This document shows, in pieces, positions 25,361 through 34,040 of a DNA stretch of 64,000 nt (positions are counted from its first letter, which is position 1; every line of letters begins with the position of its first letter). The stretch comes from a bacterium (lineage in GTDB: Bacteria > Cyanobacteriota > Vampirovibrionia > Gastranaerophilales > Gastranaerophilaceae). The DNA lies in the NCBI GenBank assembly GCA_017941035.1, contig JAGAXG010000002.1:1-64000 (forward strand), read 5' to 3'. Below the pieces are notes generated by a model that made no database searches, was not told where the DNA came from, and worked only from the letters and a program-made list of their open reading frames with translations. The position numbers and the translations under genes are program-made.

Positions 25361-26683
25361 ATGAAAATAGCATTTCTTCCTATAGATAATAGACCTGTTT
25401 GTTATACTTTGCCTAAAATAATTTTAGGGATTGATAAATCAATAGAATTTTATCTTCCAAAACGAGAGCTGTTGGGGGATTTGACAAAATCAGCAAATAT
25501 TGAAGGACTTTTTGAGTGGCTCAATAATCTGCCAAAAGTTGATGCAATTATTCTTTCATTAGATACTATTGCATACGGAGGATTGATACCATCAAGAAGA
25601 TGTCCTGAAACTTTTGAACAAATTTTAAAACGCATTGAATATTTGAAAGAAATTTTATTAAAAAAAGATGCTGAAATTTACGCTTTTTCAAGTATAATGA
25701 GAATTTCTAATAATAATTATAATGATGAAGAAAAAATATATTGGAAAGATTTCGGAGAAAAAATTTTTAAATATTCATACGAATTACATAAAAATGGATA
25801 TGCACGAACTAATGTTCCTGAAGAAATTATTCAAGATTATTTAAAAACCAGAAAACGTAATTTTGAAATCAATAAAAAGTATTTAGAATGGGATATTTTT
25901 AAAACATTAGTTTTTACTAAAGATGATTGTGCACAATATGGATTGAACGTGAAAGAAGCTAAAGATCTTGAAACTTTAGGAGGTTTTACAAAGACCGGAG
26001 CAGATGAAATACCTTTAAGTTTACTTTCAAGAGCAATACACAAGCCAATCAAAATATGCCCTATTTTTTTGGAACCAGATTATAAGGATTTAATTTCAAA
26101 TTATGAGGATGTTTCAATAGAAAAATCTGTCATAGGTCAGATTGAACTCGCAGGATGTATGGTTTCTGATAAAAAAGATGCAGACATTTTGCTTTATGTC
26201 AATAATTTTATTGATAAACAAGGCGAACTTGTTATGAAACGAGGGACAAAAATGTTTGAAAGAAATTTTGTAACTCCTGACAAACCTTATATGATTGCGG
26301 ATGTCCGATTTGCAAACGGAGCTGATAATAATTTTGTAAATGAATTATTTAAAAATAAAATAGAAGATAAGAATTTCTATGGCTTTAGTGCTTGGAATAC
26401 TTCGGCAAATACATTAGGCAGCTTGATTTGTGGAGCGAAATATAAGTTTTTTTCGCAAAAATATAATATTGATAATTTTAAAAAACTCCAAATTACAAGA
26501 TTTTTGGATGATTGGGCTTATCAGGCAAATGTTCGCCAAACACTTACGAATACGGATATTTTACAACTTACTGCAGAAATGAAACCTTTTGAAAAAAAAC
26601 TTAAAGAGCTATTGAATGTTGATTTTGAGGCACAGTACTCTTTCCCATGGAACAGACTATTTGAAGTTGAAGTCAGAGTTTAA
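25361..26683 (+). CDS. DUF4127 family protein
   Basis: The 440-residue protein begins MKIAFLPIDNRPVCYTLP, the typical start of DUF4127 proteins, and continues with YLPKRELLGDL, IILSLDTIAYGGLIPSRR, SSIMRISNNNYNDEEK and YMIADVRFANGADNNFV. The family has no proven function; I see conserved acidic, histidine-poor motifs but no known catalytic set. No signal peptide or membrane segment is seen. The gene has no ribosome site, only the adjacent -10 box. Its end overlaps the converging small gene by 11 bases. Confidence 0.8.
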   Translation: MKIAFLPIDNRPVCYTLPKIILGIDKSIEFYLPKRELLGDLTKSANIEGLFEWLNNLPKVDAIILSLDTIAYGGLIPSRRCPETFEQILKRIEYLKEILLKKDAEIYAFSSIMRISNNNYNDEEKIYWKDFGEKIFKYSYELHKNGYARTNVPEEIIQDYLKTRKRNFEINKKYLEWDIFKTLVFTKDDCAQYGLNVKEAKDLETLGGFTKTGADEIPLSLLSRAIHKPIKICPIFLEPDYKDLISNYEDVSIEKSVIGQIELAGCMVSDKKDADILLYVNNFIDKQGELVMKRGTKMFERNFVTPDKPYMIADVRFANGADNNFVNELFKNKIEDKNFYGFSAWNTSANTLGSLICGAKYKFFSQKYNIDNFKKLQITRFLDDWAYQANVRQTLTNTDILQLTAEMKPFEKKLKELLNVDFEAQYSFPWNRLFEVEVRV

Positions 26684-26864
26684 CTTCATCATTCAAATAC
26701 ATGCAATAAAGATCTTCTGCTAAGTTATCCAAATGTTCTATGATTGGCTTTAGTAGCCATAGTTCGTATATTTTTTCTCCATGTGTTTTAAAATATTCAT
26801 TTAAAAGTATTGCGATAGAAGCAATTCTTTCTGCGTAAAATTCTGTGCTTTTATTTTTTTTCAT
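26673..26864 (-). CDS. Small helical hypothetical protein
   Basis: The 63-residue protein is likely all-helical (TEFYAERIASIAILLNEYF, EKIYELWLLKPIIEHLDNLAEDLYCMYL) and acidic at its end. I do not recognise it. AAGGAG lies upstream of the ATG. It is divergent from the AbrB-like gene, and a near-perfect palindrome covers its promoter, so the two may form a small autoregulated module, perhaps of the toxin-antitoxin kind. That reading rests on context alone. Confidence 0.55.
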   Translation of the reverse strand: MKKNKSTEFYAERIASIAILLNEYFKTHGEKIYELWLLKPIIEHLDNLAEDLYCMYLNDEVKL

Positions 26865-26880
26865 ATCTATTATTCTCCTT

Positions 26881-26920
26881 GTCTAAGATATGTTATATCA
26901 TATGTCTTAGACATTGTAAA
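26881..26920 (-). promoter_or_regulatory. Promoter TTTACA-N17-TATAAC with palindromic operator
   Basis: On the minus strand TTTACA (26915-26920) and TATAAC (26892-26897) are 17 bases apart and drive the gene starting at 26864. The inverted repeat GTCTAAGATATG / CATATGTCTTAGAC (26881-26912, one extra base) covers the -10 and most of the spacer, as expected for a repressor site. Confidence 0.6.
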
Positions 26921-26958
26921 GTTATAGTTTAAAACAATCAAATTAAAAGAAAATTTGA

Positions 26959-26964
26959 TATTAT
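26959..26964 (+). promoter_or_regulatory. Leaderless-type -10 box (TATTAT)
   Basis: TATTAT ends six bases before the ATG at 26971 and no ribosome site is present. Confidence 0.5.
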
Positions 26965-26970
26965 TCAAGA

Positions 26971-27135
26971 ATGAAAGCAGAAACAAACAAAAAATTTATT
27001 AAACTTGGCAGAAGTTGGGGAATGATCATTCCACCTTGGTTTTTTAAACTTATAGATATTAATCCCATTAACGATGAAGTAAGTCTTACAATAGAAAACG
27101 ACAGCATTGTTATTCGTAAGAAAAAGGACAATTAA
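26971..27135 (+). CDS. Small AbrB/MazE-type DNA-binding protein
   Basis: This short gene encodes 54 residues: a basic start (MKAETNKKFIKLGRSWGM), then IIPPWFFKLIDINPINDEVSL and a last strand TIENDSIVIRKKKDN. The order strand, IIP-P-x-x-[FW], linker, strand fits the swapped-hairpin AbrB/MazE fold used by antitoxins and transition regulators. It probably binds the palindrome at 26881-26912, just upstream. It is transcribed from a leaderless-type promoter and its last four bases overlap the converging ABC gene. No clear toxin is adjacent. Confidence 0.65.
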   Translation: MKAETNKKFIKLGRSWGMIIPPWFFKLIDINPINDEVSLTIENDSIVIRKKKDN

Positions 27136-28094
27136 ACTACATTTAAGAAGCATGCACTTTTGTGGTTTTGTGATATTTCAATAAACTCAGGGACTTTTTG
27201 GGTACAGCGAGAAGTACAAAAATCACATCTTGGACAGAATTTACAGCCTTGTAAACTTTGAGCCTGAGCAAGTGTCGGAGGCTGACCTTTTATTGTTTCA
27301 AGACGTATTTCTCTGTTTGAAGGTATTGATTTTAATAGCGCTTTTGAATATGGATGGTTAGGATGAGAGAAAAATTCCTTAGCATTAGTATGTTCAACTA
27401 TACGACCGGCATACATTACTGCAACTTCGTCTGAATTTTCACTTACAAGCGCCAAATCATGCGTAATAAGTAATATTGAAGTTTTGTTATTTTGTTTTAT
27501 TTCATTCAAAAGTTTCATTATTTGCGCTTGAATAGTTACATCCAGAGCTGTCGTAGGTTCATCCGCAATCAGAATCTCTGCGTTGCAAGCAAGTGCCATA
27601 GCAATTATTGCTCTTTGTTTCATCCCGCCTGAAAATTCATGAGGATAGTTTCTCAACCTAGATTTTGAAGAAGGAATTTGTACAGCATCAAATGCTTCGA
27701 CGGCTTTTTTAAAGGCTTCCTCTCCTTCGATATTTTGGTGAATTTTTATAACTTCTAATAGCTGATCTCCTACTGTATAAAGAGGATTCAAGGAGGTCAT
27801 AGGATCTTGAGGTATAAGAGCAATTTTCCCTCCGCGAATTTTTTGCATTTCTTTTTGTGTTTTTGTTAAGAGGTTGTCACCGTTAAAAATTATTTTTCCG
27901 CTTGTTATTTTTGCAGTTTTTGGAATTAAGTTCAAAATGCTCATTGCGCTCATTGATTTACCGCATCCTGATTCTCCGACAAGAGCAAGAGTCTCACCTT
28001 TTTTTAGTGAAAAATTCACATCATACAATGCAGGACGAAATTCATTTTCGAATCTAAAACCTAAATTTAAATTTTTTACCTCTAAAATAGTCAT
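27132..28094 (-). CDS. Oligopeptide/dipeptide ABC transporter ATPase (OppD/DppD-like)
   Basis: The 320-residue ATPase has Walker A GESGCGKS (about residues 37-44), Q-loop LIPQDPMTSLNPLY, signature SGGMKQR (about 159), Walker B ILIADEPTTALDV (about 177) and the H-loop LITHDLALV. It ends with the oligopeptide-transporter C-terminal domain, whose cysteines GCKFCPRCDFCTSRC are typical of an Fe-S-containing DppD class. It would power peptide or nickel uptake, but no permease, binding protein or OppF partner is adjacent, so it is an orphan subunit here. A leaderless-type -10 precedes it. Confidence 0.88.
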   Translation of the reverse strand: MTILEVKNLNLGFRFENEFRPALYDVNFSLKKGETLALVGESGCGKSMSAMSILNLIPKTAKITSGKIIFNGDNLLTKTQKEMQKIRGGKIALIPQDPMTSLNPLYTVGDQLLEVIKIHQNIEGEEAFKKAVEAFDAVQIPSSKSRLRNYPHEFSGGMKQRAIIAMALACNAEILIADEPTTALDVTIQAQIMKLLNEIKQNNKTSILLITHDLALVSENSDEVAVMYAGRIVEHTNAKEFFSHPNHPYSKALLKSIPSNREIRLETIKGQPPTLAQAQSLQGCKFCPRCDFCTSRCTQKVPEFIEISQNHKSACFLNVV

Positions 28095-28100
28095 AAAATA

Positions 28101-28106
28101 ATACTA
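28101..28106 (-). promoter_or_regulatory. Leaderless-type -10 box (TAGTAT)
   Basis: On the minus strand TAGTAT is followed by six bases (TATTTT) and the ATG at 28094. No ribosome site is present. Confidence 0.4.
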
Positions 28107-28155
28107 TCTTATTTTATGGCTAAAATCAATTATACTAAAAGTTTAAATTTAATAT

Positions 28156-28623
28156 TTAAATTTTGCTTTTTAACCACGTAAATGGTTCTTTAATATATTT
28201 AATTATATTTTGACCTACGGATTTAAAATTAGGCATTTTAATATTTGGTTTTTTAAATGAAGGCATTTTGAGGCCATTGAACGGATTTTTAATTCCGCTA
28301 ATCGCCAATTTACTCAACTTGCCTGTTAATTTTAGTCCGCCGAGAACTACCCCTCCAATTGCAACAATTCCAAACAGCCATTTTTTCCAAGAAGAATTTT
28401 CCTGCAAAGGTTTATCCTCAGGATTTTCGTATGTGTCCATATCAGGCACATTTTTGAGTTTAATATTCTCAGGCAAATACATAGGATTTTCTAACGGTAG
28501 ATGTTCTCTGTTAGGATTTCCGATATATCTAGGTTCTTTTCCCAAAATATATGCCGGTGCATCAAAATCTATTGTTCCACCAGCTGCTAAATTATCTAAT
28601 GCTAAAACCCAATTCTGTGACAT
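28156..28623 (-). CDS. Hypothetical single-pass membrane protein
   Basis: I do not recognise this 155-residue protein. Residues 1-80 are polar and proline-rich (LDNLAAGGTIDFDAPAYILG, then PLENPMYLPENIKLKNVPDM). One membrane segment, WLFGIVAIGGVVLGGLKLTG, lies at about 83-102. The basic C-terminus repeats short KxPxFK-type words (MPSFKKPNIKMPNFK). There is no cleavable signal peptide. AAGGGAAT precedes the ATG. It looks lineage-specific. Confidence 0.6.
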   Translation of the reverse strand: MSQNWVLALDNLAAGGTIDFDAPAYILGKEPRYIGNPNREHLPLENPMYLPENIKLKNVPDMDTYENPEDKPLQENSSWKKWLFGIVAIGGVVLGGLKLTGKLSKLAISGIKNPFNGLKMPSFKKPNIKMPNFKSVGQNIIKYIKEPFTWLKSKI

Positions 28624-28720
28624 AATAATTCCCTTATACTTTTTACCTGTAATTATATAAAGTATTTTTTTAGATAAAAATTGCCTTTTTATGTTAATAT
28701 AAATTTATAAGGAGATAAAA

Positions 28721-30298
28721 ATGCTTGATAAATATTACTTAACCACAGCAATAGACTATGTGAACGGGGCTCCGCACATTGGACACGCTTATGAAAAAAT
28801 AATAACAGATATAATTGCAAGACATTATTCCTTGCGTACTGATAATTTATTCTTCCTTACAGGGACAGATGAACACGGTATTAAAATACAAAAAACCGCT
28901 GCTTCTCAAGGAATTACACCAAAAGAACTTTGTGATATGAATTCGCAAAAATTCAAAGATGCATGGAAAGCTTTGGATATTAAGTATAACAGATTTATCA
29001 GAACAACAGACAAAGACCATGAAAAAATTGTTCAAAAAATCTTTCAAAAGTTGAAAGATAAAGGCGCAATTTATAAAAATGAATACGAAGGTTGGTATTG
29101 TCAAGGTTGTGAATGCTTTTTAAACCCTAAAGATTTAACAGAAGACGGGCTTTGTCCTGATCACCAAAAGAAACCTGATATTGTGAAAGAAGAAAATTAT
29201 TTCTTTAAATTGTCTGCATATAAAGACGCAATAATTAAGCATATTAAAGAACATCCTGATTTTATTGTCCCAAGTTTCAGAGCAAATGAGGTTTTAAATC
29301 AGTTAGAAGATATTCAAGACATCTCGGTTTCACGTTCAAAAGATAATGTAGGCTGGGGTATTGATATTCTTGACGATTCGACTCAATCTATCTATGTTTG
29401 GATTGATGCTCTATCAAATTATATAACAGCAATCGGATATGACCCTGATGGTTCAAGTGAACAGTTTGAAAATCTTTGGCCTGTTGATGTTCATGTTATT
29501 GGTAAAGATATTTTGAAATTCCATAGTATTTACTGGATAGGAATATTGATGGCTTTAGAATTACCTTTACCTAAACATATTTTTGCTCACGGCTGGATAA
29601 CAATTGATGAAACCAAAATGTCGAAATCTTTAGGAAATGTTGTATCTCCGACTTCTGTTTTAGAAAATTTTGAGCTCCCAACTGCTGATGCGTTTAGATA
29701 TTATATGGCAACATCTGCTCCTTGCGGTCGTGATGGAAATTATTCTGATCAGGATTTTAAAGAAAAAGTCAATGCTCACCTCGCAAATAGCATGGGTAAC
29801 CTTTTAAACAGAAGTTTGTCAATGCTGGTTAAATATTTTGACGGAGAAATTAAAGAAGAATTTTTAATAAATCGTTCAAAAGAAGCAGAAAGTCTCCTAA
29901 AAACAGCATTGGGTACAATTAAAATAGTTGAAAATCATTTTAATCATTTCGAAATTCAGGAAGCAGCTCAAGAAATCATTTCTGTTGTAGATATTACAAA
30001 CAAATTTGTGACTGATAATGCTCCTTGGACACTTGCAAAAGAAGGCAAAATGATTGAATGTGGTCAAGTTTTGGCAACAGTACTAGAAGTTATGTGTATA
30101 ATTTCATCATTGATATATCCGTACTGCCCAAATATTGCACAAGATATGGCAAATCAGCTATCTTATAATTTAACAACAAAATATGACGATATTATGACAA
30201 ATAATATTAAATCAGGTAAATTAATAACAAAAGAAGATATTCACCCTGTATTTTTGAGGGTGGATTCTGAACTTGCTGATAAAAGTAATAAAAAGTAA
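28721..30298 (+). CDS. metG: Methionyl-tRNA synthetase
   Basis: MetG charges tRNA-Met. The 525-residue class I enzyme has PHIGHAYEK (about residues 17-25), the zinc-type cysteines in WYCQGCECFLNPKDLTEDGLC (split over about 123-144), the WIDALSNY segment near 226 and KMSKSLGNV (about 299-307). An anticodon-binding helical domain follows. The C-terminal tRNA-binding (Trbp111-like) domain present in many bacteria is absent, as in the shorter MetG class. An AAGGAG site precedes the ATG, and a strong terminator follows. Confidence 0.96.
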   Translation: MLDKYYLTTAIDYVNGAPHIGHAYEKIITDIIARHYSLRTDNLFFLTGTDEHGIKIQKTAASQGITPKELCDMNSQKFKDAWKALDIKYNRFIRTTDKDHEKIVQKIFQKLKDKGAIYKNEYEGWYCQGCECFLNPKDLTEDGLCPDHQKKPDIVKEENYFFKLSAYKDAIIKHIKEHPDFIVPSFRANEVLNQLEDIQDISVSRSKDNVGWGIDILDDSTQSIYVWIDALSNYITAIGYDPDGSSEQFENLWPVDVHVIGKDILKFHSIYWIGILMALELPLPKHIFAHGWITIDETKMSKSLGNVVSPTSVLENFELPTADAFRYYMATSAPCGRDGNYSDQDFKEKVNAHLANSMGNLLNRSLSMLVKYFDGEIKEEFLINRSKEAESLLKTALGTIKIVENHFNHFEIQEAAQEIISVVDITNKFVTDNAPWTLAKEGKMIECGQVLATVLEVMCIISSLIYPYCPNIAQDMANQLSYNLTTKYDDIMTNNIKSGKLITKEDIHPVFLRVDSELADKSNKK

Positions 30299-30333
30299 AT
30301 ATAATTATATGAATAAAAACTGGAATTATATAA

Positions 30334-30367
30334 AAACAAAACCCTAAATTTTAGGGTTTTGTTTTTA
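30334..30367. terminator. Bidirectional intrinsic terminator
   Basis: AAACAAAACCCTAAA pairs with TTTAGGGTTTTGTTT with a very small loop, and runs of A and T lie on either side. It separates metG from the converging HEAT-repeat gene. Confidence 0.85.
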
Positions 30368-30391
30368 TTCTTTATGTATTTTAAATAATTT

Positions 30392-31249
30392 CTAGAATGT
30401 TCCTGCAGGTTTTTTTTGAGCTGTAGCACCAGGAATGGATTGCCAATTAGCAGCCATAATCTTTTTAAATGATTTTAAAGCTGTATCTTCTAATTCTCCC
30501 AATTCTTCAGCTTCCATAATTAATTCTCTTAAAGGCATTAATGCTCTTGTGTCTCTTAAAACACCTAAAGCCGCAGCTGCTCCTGCTCTGACAAGTTCAT
30601 TTTCAGAACGGTTTTTCATAACATCAATCAATGCCGGAACCGCTTTGGTATCATTCAATTTACCTAAAGAAGTAACTGCATAAATTCTTACGTTAACCCA
30701 TTCGTCATACAGCATATTTATAACCTTATCAACAGCTTTTTTGTTGCCAATTTCACCTAATGCACGAGTTGCATCACATCTTACATTAACCTTTGAATGA
30801 TCTAATGATTCCATTAATGCATCTGTTGCAACATCTCCAATTTCAATCAATGCGTCTGTTGCAGTGATACAAACTTGCGGATTTTCATCATTCAAAGCTT
30901 CAACAAGAGGTTCAACAACAATAGCTCCGCCTAAACGACCTAATGCTCTTGCTGCACGAACTCTAACGTCAACGTTTCTATCTTCACGTAATGATTCAAT
31001 CAAATGAACTGTAGCAGCAGAATCACCCAATTCCCCTAATGCTCTTGCTGCATAAAGTCTTACAGAACCGTTTTTATCATGTTTTAAGACATCTATTAAT
31101 GGTTCAACTGCTTTTGAGTCACCCATTTCGCCAAGAATACGAGCTGCATTGTATCTTACCTTTTCTGAGTTGCTTGTTTTTAAATCATTTAATAACTCGT
31201 CAAATGTCTTTTTAACTTGTTTTTTCTTACTGTTTACACTAATTGTCAT
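30392..31249 (-). CDS. HEAT-repeat protein
   Basis: The 285-residue protein consists of seven to eight HEAT or PBS-lyase-type repeats of about 31 residues, each reading like VRYNAARILGEMGDSKAVEPLIDVL or VRVRAARALGRLGGAIVVEPLVEAL. Such solenoids bind other proteins; in cyanobacteria related repeats occur in phycobilin lyases, but nothing here indicates that activity. I chose the ATG at 31249 because GGAGG lies six bases upstream; the frame is open to 31270. The C-terminal IPGATAQKKPAGTF is outside the repeats. Confidence 0.85.
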   Translation of the reverse strand: MTISVNSKKKQVKKTFDELLNDLKTSNSEKVRYNAARILGEMGDSKAVEPLIDVLKHDKNGSVRLYAARALGELGDSAATVHLIESLREDRNVDVRVRAARALGRLGGAIVVEPLVEALNDENPQVCITATDALIEIGDVATDALMESLDHSKVNVRCDATRALGEIGNKKAVDKVINMLYDEWVNVRIYAVTSLGKLNDTKAVPALIDVMKNRSENELVRAGAAAALGVLRDTRALMPLRELIMEAEELGELEDTALKSFKKIMAANWQSIPGATAQKKPAGTF

Positions 31250-31573
31250 TACTTTCCTCCGACACAACAATAAATATTCATTTACTACCTACTCATATAT
31301 AAAAAATTTTTAGTGAATATTATTGCTTAAATTTTATATTTTTTGTTAACATTGTTTACAATTCATAAATCGTTTATTAATATATAGCATATAACTTATT
31401 TGGATTAAGGGTAATGTTGACACTTATCCATTTGGTAGTCACATATTAACATATTTTTTAATTAATTTCCTCAGTCAGGTAAATTATTTTACAAATTTTT
31501 AAAAATGTTTTTATAAAAATAAATGTGAATGAATTATATTTAGAAATATCATGTAACAAAACTTTACATATTA
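31250..31573. other. Intergenic region without a supported gene
   Basis: These 324 bases are very AT-rich. They contain the ribosome site and probable promoter of the HEAT-repeat gene, including an inverted repeat AATATTCA / TGAATATT around 31274-31323, and nothing else that I can support. No terminator is seen after the kinase gene ending at 31574. Confidence 0.6.
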
Positions 31574-33226
31574 TTACTCACATTTAAGAGTAATAATAAA
31601 TTCTGTTCCTACTCCAACTTCGCTATTAACCTGAATTTTCCCGTTATGCTTATCTATGATTTTTTGGCTTATTGCAAGTCCTAATCCTGTTCCGATACCT
31701 ACTCCTTTTGTTGTAAATCCGATAAGAAAAATCTTATTCAAATTTTCTTTTGGGATGCCGCATCCGTTATCTTTAATTTTTATTACAAGTTCGCCATTTT
31801 CGCAATAAGTTGTAATAACTATTTTGCCTTGTCCTTCAATAGATTGGCATGCGTTTACAAGAATATTTGTAAAAACTTGATTTAGCATATTAGGGTAGCA
31901 TTTTATCAGAGGAATTTCTCCGTAATTTTTTTCTATTTCGACTTTGTTTTTTGTTTCATGCCTTATAATTTCTAAAGTTAAATCCATTTCTTTATTAATA
32001 TCGGCTTGTTGTAGTTCTGATTCATCTAATCTGACAAATTTTTTCAATGAAGTTACGATTTTACTTATTCTGTCAATTGCTTCTTTGTCGATTGAGTTTA
32101 TTTGTTCAAACATTTCTTTTATATCTTTATTATCAATTTGTGAAGTGAGTTTTGACAATATATCATTATTCGATTTGATTGATGCAACGGGGGTATTAAT
32201 TTCGTGAGCGATACCTGCAACTAATTGACCAAGGGAAGCCATTTTTTCAGAATTTATTAGTTGCAACTGAGTTTCTTTAAGTTCATAGAGTGCTTGTTTT
32301 AGATCTTTAACATTTTTAGAATTTTTATAATAAAGTTCTGCTCTAATTACTGCATTGCCAAGTTGTGAAGATACAGCATCAAGAATTTCTATTTCTTCAT
32401 TGAGTTCTCTTTTTTGGTAACTTAAAAGAACAATGACACCAATCATTTTTTGAAGGTGAAATACAGGTGCAATTATACGAAGAACTGACTGTTTAAATGG
32501 TTCAGCTCCAATATATTCAGACATTGAATATGATATTGAAATTTCTCTTGATTTTAATTTAGTAAGAATATTTTCATCAAAATTTATTTTCTCTTGGAAA
32601 TTAAATTCTCCGAATGTTTCTAAAATTTCAAAACCGGCATTAGAGTTTTTGGCATAATATGCTCTAAAACAGCCAAACATTATAGACAATTCTTTTAATA
32701 CTGAGCTTAAAATTATTGTAAGATCCATGGATTCTCTGATTATATTTGAAACTTTATTAATCAAGGCAATTTTAAAAGCTTGTGTTTGAGCTTTTTGACG
32801 AATTTTTTGCAGTTCGTCATTTTCATATTGTAGTTTTTTAAGTTCTTCAATGTAATGTTGTTGTTCTTTTTTGTTATTTTCAAGTAAGATTGTAGAACTT
32901 ACGTCTGTAAAGAAAAATATTGTGTAATTCCCGCGTTTTACAGTAGTCATATTATAATAAGTGCTATCGCCGGAAGAAGATGTATAGCAAACATCGGCAA
33001 AAAAGTTCTCTTTGGATATAATTGCTTGAAAAATAGGAGAATATAAATCGACATTTTCACTATCCATAGGGCACATATCAAAATTCATTTTATGTGCGAA
33101 TTGTTTAAGGCTCTTAAATTGGTTAAAAATGCGGCAAAATGTGTTGTTTTTAAAAACAACACTATCATAATCCCTAACTACAATAACCGGATCTCTGAAT
33201 TGATTAAAAAAGTCGAACTTTTTCAT
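31574..33226 (-). CDS. Cytoplasmic sensor histidine kinase (PAS-GAF-HisKA-HATPase)
   Basis: The 550-residue kinase has a PAS-like N-terminus (about 1-125), a short coiled coil, a GAF-like domain (about 155-310), and the phospho-acceptor helix MASLGQLVAGIAHEINTPVA, with H near residue 340. The ATPase domain has an N-box near 450, DNGCGIPKENLNKIF (about 495) and GTGLGLAISQKIIDKHNG. No membrane segment is present, so it senses an internal signal. I chose the ATG at 33226, which is preceded by TATAAT and six bases; an in-frame codon at 33244 lies upstream of that box. It shares a 70-base intergenic region with the divergent kinase. Confidence 0.87.
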   Translation of the reverse strand: MKKFDFFNQFRDPVIVVRDYDSVVFKNNTFCRIFNQFKSLKQFAHKMNFDMCPMDSENVDLYSPIFQAIISKENFFADVCYTSSSGDSTYYNMTTVKRGNYTIFFFTDVSSTILLENNKKEQQHYIEELKKLQYENDELQKIRQKAQTQAFKIALINKVSNIIRESMDLTIILSSVLKELSIMFGCFRAYYAKNSNAGFEILETFGEFNFQEKINFDENILTKLKSREISISYSMSEYIGAEPFKQSVLRIIAPVFHLQKMIGVIVLLSYQKRELNEEIEILDAVSSQLGNAVIRAELYYKNSKNVKDLKQALYELKETQLQLINSEKMASLGQLVAGIAHEINTPVASIKSNNDILSKLTSQIDNKDIKEMFEQINSIDKEAIDRISKIVTSLKKFVRLDESELQQADINKEMDLTLEIIRHETKNKVEIEKNYGEIPLIKCYPNMLNQVFTNILVNACQSIEGQGKIVITTYCENGELVIKIKDNGCGIPKENLNKIFLIGFTTKGVGIGTGLGLAISQKIIDKHNGKIQVNSEVGVGTEFIITLKCE

Positions 33227-33232
33227 ACTAAA

Positions 33233-33238
33233 ATTATA
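33233..33238 (-). promoter_or_regulatory. Leaderless-type -10 box (TATAAT), minus strand
   Basis: A consensus TATAAT on the minus strand ends six bases before the ATG at 33226. It lies back to back with the plus-strand box at 33285. Confidence 0.65.
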
Positions 33239-33284
33239 GAGCAATTGATTAGTTTGAGCAATTTGTAAATCATAAATAATTTGC

Positions 33285-33290
33285 TATAAT
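33285..33290 (+). promoter_or_regulatory. Leaderless-type -10 box (TATAAT), plus strand
   Basis: A consensus TATAAT ends six bases before the ATG at 33297. The divergent kinase promoter lies 46 bases away, so one regulator could control both. Confidence 0.65.
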
Positions 33291-33296
33291 AAATAT

Positions 33297-34040
33297 ATGG
33301 ATAATATTGAACAAAATTACGAAGATTTTATATCAACAGTAAGTCATGAGTTAAGGACGCCTTTAACATCAATTCGTGGTTTTTCTCAAACTATGTTATC
33401 TTCTTGGGATAAAATTGATGAAGATACAAAGAAAAAATTTTTAAAAATTATTGAAGAGCAATCTCAAAGGCTCATACATCTTGTTGAAAATATGCTTGCT
33501 GTTACCAAACTTCAATCTCAAAAAAATCTTATTGTTTACAATGAATTTGATATTAAACCTGTAATTGAGCAGACTGTCTCAATTGTAAAAAGTCAATATC
33601 CTGCTCAAAAGTTTGAATTGAATATAATACCGGATATTAAAGTTTTTGCGGACAAAGATAAATTTCAACAAATAATAACAAATCTTGTTGAAAATAGTGC
33701 AAAGTATTCTATGACTGCATATACGACAAAAATTTCAGCCTATTCAAAAGAAAAAGAAGTAATAATAAAAGTTTCAAATATAGGAATAGGAATTGATGAA
33801 AAAGATTACGAAAAAATTTTCACAAAGTTTTCAAGAATAGATAATCCTTTAACCCGAAAAGTCCAAGGAAGCGGTCTTGGTCTTTATATAACTAAAAATC
33901 TTACGGAAAAAATGGGCGGAAGAATTAGTGTAAATTCTTTTGTTTTAGAAGGTGAAAGCGGGTTAAGTGAAATAACATTTACATTATCTATGCCTGTGCG
34001 CACACTTGAAGAGCAAGCGAGGATAAAATGCAATCAGTAA
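33297..34040 (+). CDS. Minimal histidine kinase (HisKA-HATPase)
   Basis: The 247-residue kinase has no sensor domain: the phospho-acceptor FISTVSHELRTPLTSIRGFS starts at residue 11, with H near 17. The ATPase domain has the N-box FQQIITNLVENSAKYS (about 122), a relaxed G1 box (KVSNIGIGIDEKDYEKIF, where D is replaced by N) and GSGLGLYITKNLTEKMGG. It probably needs a partner protein to sense a signal. It overlaps the response-regulator gene by 13 bases, so the two likely act together. Confidence 0.85.
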   Translation: MDNIEQNYEDFISTVSHELRTPLTSIRGFSQTMLSSWDKIDEDTKKKFLKIIEEQSQRLIHLVENMLAVTKLQSQKNLIVYNEFDIKPVIEQTVSIVKSQYPAQKFELNIIPDIKVFADKDKFQQIITNLVENSAKYSMTAYTTKISAYSKEKEVIIKVSNIGIGIDEKDYEKIFTKFSRIDNPLTRKVQGSGLGLYITKNLTEKMGGRISVNSFVLEGESGLSEITFTLSMPVRTLEEQARIKCNQ

